Assembly (NCBI GenBank): GCA_027972325.1
Contig: JAPMOS010000018.1
Span: 310,001 to 374,000 of the forward strand
Direction: 5' to 3'
Length of the DNA stretch: 64,000 nucleotides
DNA from: Paratrimastix pyriformis
Lineage: Eukaryota; Preaxostyla; Paratrimastigidae
The notes under the pieces are model-generated. The model was not told the DNA's origin. It did no database searches and saw only the letters and a program-made list of their open reading frames with translations. Numbering within the stretch: position 1 is the stretch's first letter; each line of letters opens with the position of its first letter. The position numbers were made by a program, and so were the translations under genes. Positions 36,672-45,645 of the stretch are shown piece after piece.

Positions 36672-39626
36672 CTTGTTGTTGTTGTACTGTCTTGGGGTCG
36701 GGCTGGCCGGGCGGGGGCGCAGTGCTTCTCGGTTGCGGGGCCCATCGTGGCCATGGCCGCCTCGCCCGCCGAGGAGACCCTCTGCCTGGTCTACCATGTC
36801 GCGGCCCCCCTCGCCGGTCCGCCAGCCTTCCCCCATGCCGTCCCCGCCCGCTGGGCTGGGAATGCTCGGCCTGTGTGCCTGAGCCACTGCTGGCTGGCGT
36901 CTGGCGGCTGGCGGGGTGCCGTTTTGTGGTGGGCGCAGAGACGCCCCAGCTGCAGTTCGAGGTGCGCCGGCTGGGGGACATGGGCCGCTCCTACCAGGGC
37001 CGCCTGCCGCTCTCGCCCCGCTCGACCCTCACCTGGATCGCTTTCTCGGACACCGACGTCCGCTCCCGCCGCCTGCCCCCGCCCCCGCCCCCTGCCCCCT
37101 GCCCCCTGCCCCCCCTTGCCCCTGCTGCCCCTGCGCCCTCCCCGTGTTCCCGTCACCAGTCACTGCTGCTCAATGCCAGGAGAATGGCGCCTGTGCTTTT
37201 CCGCCCCGCCCCCCCCCCCGTTGGTGGCAGCCGACTCGGCGGGTGTTGTGCGCCGGTATGTGGAGCCCTGGGGGGCCTGGGTGCCCATCTGCGAGCTGGC
37301 CCGCCAGGCGGCCGCCCTGGGGGTGGACCGCCTCTGGCCCTACGCCCTGGTGGACGAGGGGCTCCTCTGCTACCCGTGCCCGGTCGACATCAGCCTCCCC
37401 AAGGGCAAGAAGGTCCCCCTGCCCCCCCCATCCGCGGCCCGCCTCCCTGTCACCCACCCGCCCGCCCGCCCTGCGTCGCGACCTTGCCCCAACCCAGTCC
37501 CTCCTCTTGCCCCGCCTGCTCGTGGCTGCCCGGGGGCCCTCCTGTGGTTGCGGGTTTTGGCAGATCTTCGTGCCCGAGACCCAGCCGCGGCCCCTGGCCC
37601 AGACGGTGCCCCTCGCGGTGCCGCTGCTTGAGCCCGAGGCGCCCTTCAGCCAGGGCCAGAGCGACCGGCTGCTCGAGCTGGCCGAGTACGCCCACAGGCT
37701 CGCCCGCTGGGCCGCCCAGGAGCCCCCCGCGGTCCCCTCCGCCTCCGCCTCCGCCTCCTCCGAGGCCGCCGCGGCCGCCCCGGGGGCCCAGACGCCCCCC
37801 TCGTGCCTGCTGGACAACCGCTGGTGGTACGCCGACCCCATCCGGACGTTCGCCTCGCCCGCCGCGCCCGCTCCCGTCCGTGGGCCTCCCGCCCTCCGCC
37901 ATCAGCCCGCCTCTGCCCCTCCCGCATGGGCCTCATGCGCTGTCCCTGGGTGGGGGAGCGGGTCCTGCGCGCAGGCGCCCGTCACGGCGGCCCAGCTGGC
38001 CAAGATGGAGAGCGACCTCGACAAGCGCACCCTCCGCCTGCTCTCCGTCCGCCCCCCGCCTGCTTGCCCCCCCTATGCCCCCCGCCTCGTGCCCCACCCA
38101 GCCGCGATTCCACTGCCATGGCGCGGCCCTCATGCTGGTCGTGTGGCCCCTTGTGCGCAGGTGGCCTGCGTGGAGAACGCCCCGGCCCGGGCGCTGGACC
38201 TGGCGGGCGACCTGAACCTGCAGAAGGCCCACGGGCTGGCCCAGCAGCTGGCCCACAAGGCCCGCGCCTCGGCCCTGGCCGACCGGGTGGGGCTGCTGAT
38301 GAAGGCCCGCTTCCCGGGCCCCGACCAGGCCCCCTCGGTCCGCGCCCTCCAGCTGCGCCACCGGGCCAAGGCCTTCCAGGCCCAGGTCCTCGCGGCCACA
38401 TCCGGTCCGCCCCGCCTCGGCCCTCGGCCCGCCTGCCCCTTGCGGATGCCCGCATGCGCCTCCTCGAGCCCCAGCCCGATCGGACTCAGACTCAGGACCC
38501 CCTGTCGCCTCGCCTGGCACAGTGTCGGCCCTGTTGGACGCGCCCGCGGTCAGCGGGTCGCCCTTCCCGGCCACCCCGCACCCTCGCGGCCTTCGCCAGC
38601 GCCGCTCGCTCGTCGCCCGCCGTTCAGCCCCGGCCGCTCCTCCCAGTACGGACATCACCTCGACGCCACCCCCGCCAAGCCCCTGACCCGGCTCTCCCAC
38701 ACCTGGCCGACCCGCCGCGGTCCGTCCCCTCTTCCCTGACGGCCCCCCCCCCCCCCCCCCGACAGGGTATGCCTCGCCACGATACCCACCCGCCCGCCCG
38801 CCCGCCCGCCCGCCCGCCCGCCCGCCCAACCCGCCCGCCCGCAGGAGGAGGAGGAGGCCCCAGCTCGAACGCGAGCACGGTCGCCGAGGTGGAGGCGGAG
38901 GGCCCCGGGGGCGACGTGTACGACGAGGGCGACACGGACGACCCGGCGGCCCCCGTGCCCGCCCCCCTGGGGGCCGGCTCGTCGGTGGTCATGACCGGGG
39001 CCCAGCCCCACCGGCGCCCCGCCACGCGGCCCCCCAAGCGGCCCACGGGGGTCTCCATCACGGGGCCCGCCTCCCTGCCCGCGAGCAGCCTGCCGGCCCA
39101 GCCCGAGGGCCCCGGGGCCACCCTGGAGACCCAGCTCTCGCCCACCGTCACCGAGACCAACCCCAACACCAGCACCGCCAACAGCAGCATGCCGCCCCCG
39201 CCCCCGGCTGGCCCCGAGGCGAGCCCTGCTCACGCGGCCGCGGTCGAGTCGGCCAAGAAGCGCCCCGTCCCGCGGGGCTCCGTGCTGAAGTACTTCGCCC
39301 GGGCCGGGCCACAGCCGCCACCGAACGCGGCGTCCCCGTCCGCGGCCCCCGCGTCGCCAGTCGTCGCCAACCCGCCGGCCGAGGCGGCGGCCGACCCGCA
39401 GCCCCAGGCGGAGAGTCCCGCATCGCCAGCCCCGCCCCCCAAGCGCAACAACCCGTTCGCCCTTGGGGTCTGTGGCTGTCTCCTCCTCCCTCCCTCCCTC
39501 CATCCCTCCATCCCCCCTCCTCCAACTCAGGGTGTGCTGGGGCTGGGTGGTGGGCCCTTACCGCAGGCATCGTCGCCCCGCAAGCTCATCCTGGCTGACC
39601 CCAAGAAGCGCCTTGCCCCCAACTGA
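32552..39626 (+). CDS. CTF4: Ctf4/WDHD1/AND-1-like replisome scaffold
   Basis: Ctf4 links the CMG helicase to DNA polymerase alpha and other replisome clients in the nucleus. The exons line up with the WDHD1 family from end to end. WD repeats come first (TCGADGFVRMW, LQGHAGSFLSLAYDP, WLVWDVRK). Next is an acidic and Pro-Ala linker (about 34640-35500), and then the second propeller (PFQPGATP, DSFIDVEF, FSVAGPIVAMA, VAADSAGVVRRYVEPWG). A helical region (RALDLAGDLNLQKAHGL) and a tail with a VLKYFA motif and NNPFALG follow. Introns resolved by frame are 32750-32801, 32948-33003, 33113-33161, 33248-33447, 33513-33610, 33673-33837, 34006-34144, 34889-34942, 35107-35313, 35519-35647, 35711-35838, 36281-36393, 36480-36722, 36817-36938, 38047-38160 and 39468-39566. 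Other boundaries (34140-34640, 35979-36160, 37058-37180, 37848-37973, 38405-38842) are approximate. No HMG box is seen. Confidence 0.88.
34685..34745 (+). repeat. CCGGCC repeat coding Ala-Pro in the CTF4 linker
   Basis: A hexanucleotide CCCCGG repeat within the acidic/Pro-Ala linker of the Ctf4-like protein encodes alternating alanine and proline. Confidence 0.8.
35172..35280 (+). repeat. 24-25 bp tandem repeat inside a CTF4 intron
   Basis: About four degenerate units built on AGAATGGGGCATCACGCATG fill the middle of intron 35107-35313. No coding role is apparent. Confidence 0.8.
36630..36685 (+). repeat. TTG microsatellite in a CTF4 intron
   Basis: A run of TTG/TGC triplets lies within intron 36480-36722. 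Read on the other strand it would give polyglutamine, but the exon joins flanking it place it in an intron. Confidence 0.85.
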
Positions 39627-39980
39627 CCGGCCCACCGCTGCCGCCGCGGCATCCCCACATCCCCCCTCCCGTCGGTCGGCCCTGTCGGGAAGTGGGGCGC
39701 CCCGTGGAGGGGCGCCCCGTGTTGCTGGGAGGGATGGCCGCGTCTAACCCCCCCCCCCCCCCCCCTGCTCCTCTTTCCCCCTGAAGAGCCTTCTCTCCTC
39801 CTCCTCCACCCACCATTGCCACGGGGATATCGGCGGGATGGATGGCCGACCGACGGGGGACGTCCGGGGGGCTGGGGCCACCAAGCCCACGCCCAGCCCA
39901 TTGGGGCCACCGGGCCAGGGGGGGCTGGCTGGGCCCAGGGCGTGATCTCCGCAGATGCTCGTCCGCGCTCGGCACGTCCC
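39627..39980. other. Convergent spacer between CTF4 and BUB2-like
   Basis: The two genes end facing each other. The spacer holds two GGGGCGCCCC palindromes (near 39694 and 39717) and a C18 run (39748-39765). No gene or known terminator motif is recognized. Confidence 0.5.
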
Positions 39981-42900
39981 TCACGTCCCCACCGCGCCAT
40001 GGGCGAGTCGGCCGAGACCGTCGGCCACAACACGACACGACACGGGGAGCGAAGCGACTCTTGGCGGTTGCCCCGACGGGCAGGGCAGGGGCGGACCGGA
40101 TGGGCACAGACAGACACGCGAGTCCCAAAGAGGACACAAAAGGCAAGAGAACGGGCCGGCTCGCCCCTTGGCCGAGTCGAGAAAATACAACAAAGCGAAC
40201 CAGCCAACCAGCGAACCAGCGAACCAGCGAACCAGCGAACCAGCGAATCGGGAGGGAGGAGAAGGCCCAGGAAGAAAGGCGAGGCGCCTGATGTGGGTGG
40301 GGGTGGACCCAGAGGACCCAGCGGGCCCAGGGGGGGCTCGCAGCTGTTGCTGCAAGAGGGCCACCTGGCGCTGCAGCAGCACAACCCGCTGGGCGTCGCT
40401 GAGGGCCGGGTCGTCTGCACACGCAGCCCGGGACGGCCGTGGGGCAAGGATGACCGACCAGTAGGGGGATGATGGATGAGGAGGGTGCAGGGCAGGGCAG
40501 GGCAGGGCAGGGCAGGGCAGGGCAGGGCAGGGCAGGGCAGGGCAGGGCAGGGCAGGGCAGGGCAGGGCAGGGCAGGGCAGGGCAGGGCAGGGCAGGGCAG
40601 GGCAGGGCAAAATGACAGGGCGGGTGGGTGGGGGCTCGGAGGGCATGCCGACCAAGCCGGGGCGCGCCCTCGCCGTCGGCCTTGCGCTGGGCGGGTGGCT
40701 GGGCCCTGGGTTGGGCCTGGGCCTCGCGGGGGGCGGCGGGGGTGGCGTCGATGGCGTCGAACTCATCGAAGGGGTCCGGCTCGGGGGGCCCGGCCGACGG
40801 GGCAGGGGCCGGCCCCGGGCGGAGGGCCGACAGGGAAAGCGGCATGGTCATGGTGGGCCGGAGGGCGGCCCCGGCCTGGGTCAGCTCGGCCATGGTCAAC
40901 AGGCGCGGACCGCCCCGCTTGGCGGCCGCCGGGGCGGCGCCTCCACCGCTGGGGGCGGGGACAGGGACGGCGGGCGCGGGGAGGAGCACCGCCGCCTGCG
41001 AGCGGCCGCCCTGGGGTGGCTCGTAGGGCGGGTCCTCTTCCAGCTCGTCCAAGGCCCCGGCCCCCAGCACCGGCCCGCCGGCCAGGCCCACGGGGGCCCC
41101 GGGAGCTGGCTGCCAGGCGGCGCGTGGTGGCTGGGCGGAGGCCGAGGGGGCGGGGGCCGGCGAGTCGACGGGCAGGTCGTCGAGCTCGTCCAGGGCCCCA
41201 GGCGGCAGCGTCGGCAGGGGGCCCCGGATGGGGGTCGCCCAGACGTCGCCCGACTGCGACTGCGACTGGGGCGGTAGCGCGGTGCCCCGGCGGCCAGCGG
41301 CCGAGGTGGGAGTCGCGTTGGGGTGGAGGGAAGGGAGCAGGGGCGGGTTGGAGTTTGGGCCGACGTTGATGTTGGTGGCGTTGGTGTTGGCGGGGGCAAG
41401 CCGGGGCGCGGTGGGGCCTGGGGGCGTCGGGGTCTGGATGGGGCCGGGGGCGGGGGCGGAGGAGGAGGCGGAGGAGGAAGAGGAGGAAGAGGAGGAGGTG
41501 GGGGAAGGGAGGCCCGTCTTGGCGGGGGCCCCGTGGGGCGGGGTGGACGCGAGGACGCCGCTGCTGGTGAACTGGAAGCTGGGGTTGGGGGCGAACTGGG
41601 ACCGGATGCGCCGCTGCACCTCCTCCACGAAGTACGGGTCCCACGGGTGCCGCACCAGGCGCCCGTACAGGTCGTCGGGCACCCGGTGCGCCTGCGGGGG
41701 GTGGGCGTGGGGCCGATGGGGCGGTGGGCGTGGGGCCGATGGAAGCAGAGGCAGAGGCAGAGGCAGAGGCAGAGGCAGAGGCAGAGGCAGAGGGCGGGGT
41801 TGCTGCGGACCAGGCTGATGGCCGTGGTGATGATCCGCTTGGCGTCCAGGGGCAGGTTGTGCAGGATGGGCAGCGGGCTGCCCGAGGGGCGACGCGCACA
41901 CACGCAGCCGAATGGAGGACAGAAGTCAACCCCCGCCCGGGATGGCCTCCCTCCCCCTCCCCCCACCCCCCCTCCCCCTCCCCCCCTCCCCTCCCCTCCC
42001 CCTCCCCCTCCCCCCTCCCCCTCCCCCCTCCCCTCCCCCCTCCCCCCCCCTCCCCCTCCCCCTCCCCCCTCCCTCCCCCTCCCCCCTCCCCCCCCCCCCT
42101 CCCCCTCCCCCCTCCCCCCTCCCCTCCCTCCTCCCCTCCCCTCCCTCTCCCCCCCCCCCCCCCCCCGCGTGCGCGACAGGGGGAGTGAAGTGGGCGAATG
42201 GGGGCGGGTGTCGTGCGGGGCAGACTTCTTCTCGGAGATGAGCTCCGCTGGCCGACGTACTGGGCGGCCGCGCAGAGACGGCCATGTGGGTCCCGGCGGC
42301 CAGGAAGTCCCAGATCTTGAGCAGCTCCCGATGGGCGGCGAGCAGCCCAGGAAGGTCATCACCGCTGCGCCGCCAAGGCCACCGGGGCAGGGCGGGTGTT
42401 TGGAGGGGAGGGAGAATGGGCGTGAGGAGGACGAGGAGGGAGGAGGGAGGAGGCGGACAGGAAAGCGAGATCTGGCCGTTGAGGCCCTTAGATGCAAGGT
42501 ACGCGAAGAGCTGCGGGTCGCAGTGATGCAGCACCTCGTCCAACAGCTGCGCAGCATTGACGGGGCACGTCAGGCGGCAGCGGAGCCAAAGGGTGAGTGG
42601 TCCGGGCCCCACCTCACATCCCCACCCAACCCCCCCCACCCACCCCCCACCACCACCACCACCATTGCCGCCACGTGTCACACACCAAGGCGGCGCGGCG
42701 GGCTGGGAGCAGACCGCCACCCCGGCGTGGACGCCCTCGAGCATGGGGTAGACGTAGTTGGGGCAGTGGCGCAGCAGCATCCGGCGGAAGCAGAAGAACG
42801 CGTCCACCTCGGGCATCACGTAGATGAAGGGCGCCGCCAGCACCGACATCCCCTGCACGTAGCCCAGGTTCTTGTTCGTCTCTGGGGGGTGCCGTGATGA

Positions 42901-43460
42901 GGTGGCGGGGAAGGGGGAAGGGGGGAGGATGGCATCAGGGGGGATGGAAACCCGCCGAGGGGTTGGTCCCAGGCGGAAGGGTGGTCATGAGGGGCACGAA
43001 CCGACGGAGTGCACGAAGGCATTGAGGAGCCGCACCAGGCGCACCTCGGGGACGCCCTGCTTGAACTGGATGTCGTCGTGGAAGGTACGGAACGTGTCGT
43101 CGCGGATGACTTCGTAAGGCGCGCTGTGCTTTTTCTTAACCAACGACCAATAATATGTAGTGTCGATTGCCGGAATACGAAGTAACACCTGCAACCAGAA
43201 GGGTGGCGTATAGGGTGGTGTGGCGGCGCAAACCTTCCAAACCCGGCCGCGAAGACCGTCCGTCCGATCATTTTCAACCTGAAAGAGGTTCAAAAATCGG
43301 AGTAAGCGCGCGTACAGACCCCGTCTTCCTCTGGGAGCCCCTGAGTGAGGATTAGATGTCGGATTTTTTGAAGGGCGGCTTCTTGCCTCTCTTCCTGCGT
43401 CACGCCGGTAATTTCGGGGCTGCTCAAATCGAGAAGAGCCTCGAAATCCGAGAATGACAT
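39981..43460 (-). CDS. BUB2: Bub2/Cdc16-type TBC-domain GTPase-activating protein
   Basis: Bub2 (Cdc16 in fission yeast) is the GAP for the small GTPase that controls mitotic exit/septation signalling at spindle poles. The protein starts MSFSDFEALLD. It has the family start IRHLILTQGLP, the arginine finger in IRDDTFR, the glutamine finger in YVQGM, then YVYPMLEGVHAG, DPQLFAYLASKGL and VPDDLYGRLVRHPWDPY. Introns on this strand are 43279-43319, 42882-43001, 42547-42714, 42365-42458, 41878-42225, 41692-41820 and 40415-40652. The C-terminal third is longer than in yeast, low in complexity, with three acidic Asp-Glu-Leu/Phe-Asp motifs. A short leucine/glutamine helix follows, and the exact stop is uncertain. 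In the exon 42226-42364 homology changes frame three times by one missing base each and returns to the first frame. Confidence 0.85.
40203..40250. repeat. 8-bp GAACCAGC tandem repeat
   Basis: About six units lie in the last exon or 3' region of the BUB2-like gene. All three frames stay open through it, which is one reason why the stop codon is uncertain. Confidence 0.75.
40487..40610. repeat. CAGGG pentanucleotide array in a BUB2-like intron
   Basis: More than 20 perfect copies of GGGCA/CAGGG occur in a row, inside intron 40415-40652. This is not a telomere repeat type that I recognize. Confidence 0.92.
41748..41796. repeat. GGCAGA hexanucleotide repeat in a BUB2-like intron
   Basis: About seven or eight copies lie inside intron 41692-41820. 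Confidence 0.88.
41945..42166. repeat. CCCCTC-rich polypyrimidine tract in a BUB2-like intron
   Basis: About 220 bp are almost purely C and T on the + strand (purine on the sense strand), ending in a C18 run, within intron 41878-42225. Confidence 0.9.
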
Positions 43461-43558
43461 CGAAGGAGGGGCGCAGTCAGCACGGGAAAGAGAGTTGATG
43501 GAACCCCGGTCTATCAATTTGAAACAAAATCATCGCAGGCGGCAACACTCGCAGGAAC
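43461..43558. promoter_or_regulatory. Bidirectional promoter, BUB2-like and ORP
   Basis: Two start codons face apart across 98 bp. The centre (43510-43535) is AT-rich and contains TTTGAA at 43518-43523. The whole promoter of both genes and both 5' leaders must fit here unless they overlap coding sequence. Confidence 0.65.
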
Positions 43559-45349
43559 ATGGAGCCCACTGAAAAACCACACCCACCAGATTCATCAAGT
43601 GATCCTTATAAGGAGGACGACTCACAAGAAGAGTCAGATCTTGAGACGGCAACCGCACGAGCCGAACTTGCGAGGGCAGAAGCTGAACTCGGTGGGAAAC
43701 CACTCCCCACCGATGCTGAGGTGAACCCGATTTCTTTACTTGAAAAGAGCCTGCGCCAAAACGCAGTCGCAGAAAATCTCGAACAGAACGCCCCGCAGCC
43801 CATCCCAGCACCCACTAACCCCGCCGACGATGAAAGGTTCTCGACAGCTCGTAAGTATGGCGGGCTTAAGGCCGATGACCCAGTTCTGATGCGGTATCAA
43901 CGTGGGTTTGTTTTGTTTTTTGATTGATGCTTCATGCGGCATTCTCCAGTCTTGTCTTTTCCTTGATCAAGCAGGCAGGTGTCAACGTCATGCAAGGGAA
44001 AAATTTGTTGAACGTTTCTCTCCCCGTTCGGATCATGGAACCACGATCGTATCTCCTTCGGATCACTGTCTGCGCACCTGTTTTTACGCGGGCGCTCATG
44101 GCTGGGTGGATAGGAGGCCTTCTCGTACATTGGATTCCTCCATCGCGCCGCTGGTCTGTCTGCTCTCTGGCTCACGCTCGACCCTCGGTCCTTCCAGCGA
44201 CCACCGACCCGCTGGAACGCATGAAGAATTGCATTGCATTCGTCATGGCCGGGATGCACCCAACTCTGCTCCAGGCCAAGCCCTTCAATCCGAGTCCGGC
44301 CACTTTCCATGCCCACATTGATGTTTTGTAGTCCTTGGCGAGACCCTCCAGGCCACATATGCCGATGGGACACAAATCTGGATGGAACAGGTGACACACC
44401 ACCCGCCTGTCTCCGCCTGGCTCGTCCGTGACGCAGCCAAGACATTCGAGTTTGTGGGGTGGGGTGAATACGAGGCCAAATTCCGGGGGAATGCCATCAA
44501 AGCGTCTGCCCTACCCTTCCGTGACGCACAACTGTTAACCTTTTTTTTTTTTTTAGGCACCAAAAAGGCCCTCAATCGGTCAAATTTGCTGATGGGACCA
44601 CCCTTTACTGGCTCTGGCCCGGGCTCAGGATTCACGGCCTGGTGTACGGCGAACGCATCTCCGAATACATTGGCAAGGTGGAGTTCCACTATCCGGCTCA
44701 TAACCTCCAGTCTGTGGTTGGATTTCTTTCCCGCTCCACGCTGGTCTTTTTCCATCGTAGCGCCGAATTGACCTTCGAGACCGAGAACCGCGGCATCATC
44801 CATTCGGTGACGAGCTTCTTCTCCCGCTCGAAGCGGACCGCTCGCCCTGTTGATTTTTTCTCGGGCGACATTTTCCGGCAGCAGTGGCAGGGCCAGTTGC
44901 CTGTGCGAGGATCCCCACGAGAGCGTCTGGCCAGTGTGGACGGGACATGGCTGGCGTACCTCGATATCGACGGCCGGCGCTATTGGGATATTCGCACCTC
45001 CAAGCCCTATGTGCCTCGCCCAGTCGAAAATCCGTTGCCCTCCGATTCACGGTTCCGGACGGACATGACCGAATTAGCCGCGGGTCGCTTGGACTCGGCC
45101 CAGTCGGAAAAGGTGCGCCTGGAGGAGAAGCAGCGGCACGAGGCCAAACTCCGGAAACAAGGGTATGCAAGTTCGGCCCCTGCCACCCCCCCTGTGGCTT
45201 CTGATGGCGCTTCCGCCACCGCCACCGCCACCGCCACCGCCACGACTGCCGCTCCCTCCGAGTCAACGGAGCCCACGGACATGGCCCCTCCCGAGGCGCA
45301 TCCAATCCCCACCTCCCGCAGCACCCCAGATCTCCCGGCCAGCGAATAA
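43559..45349 (+). CDS. Oxysterol-binding-protein-related lipid transfer protein (ORP/Osh)
   Basis: ORPs move sterols or phosphoinositides between membranes at contact sites. The family signature EQVTHHPPVS is at about 44380. Before it are RIMEPRSYL, DPLERM and, across an intron, PFNP-ILGET. After it come the WLWPGLRIHGLVYGE region and the typical C-terminal helix LPSDSRFRTDMTELAAGRLD. The N-terminal exon (about 95 residues) is acidic and low in complexity, and no PH domain or ankyrin repeats are seen, so this is a short ORP. Introns 44294-44331 (38 nt, the shortest seen) and 44504-44556 are exact. The first intron starts at 43851 (GTAAGT) or 43855 (GTATGG), and one near 44068-44197 is likely but its phase does not fit as given. 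The protein ends in a Ser/Thr/Ala-rich tail. Confidence 0.9.
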
Positions 45350-45645
45350 CTGACGACATCGCCTTGTGTTGTTGTTGTTTTGTTTTGTTTTGTTTTTATC
45401 CGATATCGATTGCTCGTTTTTCTTCTTGCGGCAAATTTTGTTCTCTCCTGTTCCCCTCCCCGAGAGCTTTTCCTCGCTCAGCAATAATTTCGGCGGGCAG
45501 AATCAATTCGTCTCTTGACGACGTGCGTGTGAGTGTGTCTGTGTGGATGATGGGGGGGGGGGGGGGGTACTTCGACAGAGCCCAACCAATCGGACTCAGG
45601 CCCTCGGGCGGACAGTCCTGAACTTCCCGCCCCACAGCTGTTTTT
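45350..45645. other. Convergent spacer, ORP and proline-rich gene
   Basis: A T-rich stretch with TTGTT and TTTTG repeats lies just after the ORP stop and could serve its 3' end formation. A G16 run sits at 45552-45567. I see no gene here. Confidence 0.5.

Noticed and set aside
36630-36685. Polyglutamine protein on the minus strand at the TTG repeat
   Set aside because: The stretch is intronic in CTF4 and the minus-strand frame has no other gene-like property.
39693-39727. The two GGGGCGCCCC palindromes as a terminator
   Set aside because: Position between convergent genes is suggestive, but no such terminator type is known for eukaryotic protein genes, and in this GC-rich DNA the pattern could be chance.
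40487-40610. Telomeric or subtelomeric repeat, or a CRISPR-like array
   Set aside because: It is a simple 5-bp array without spacers, inside an intron placed by the exon joins of the BUB2-like gene.
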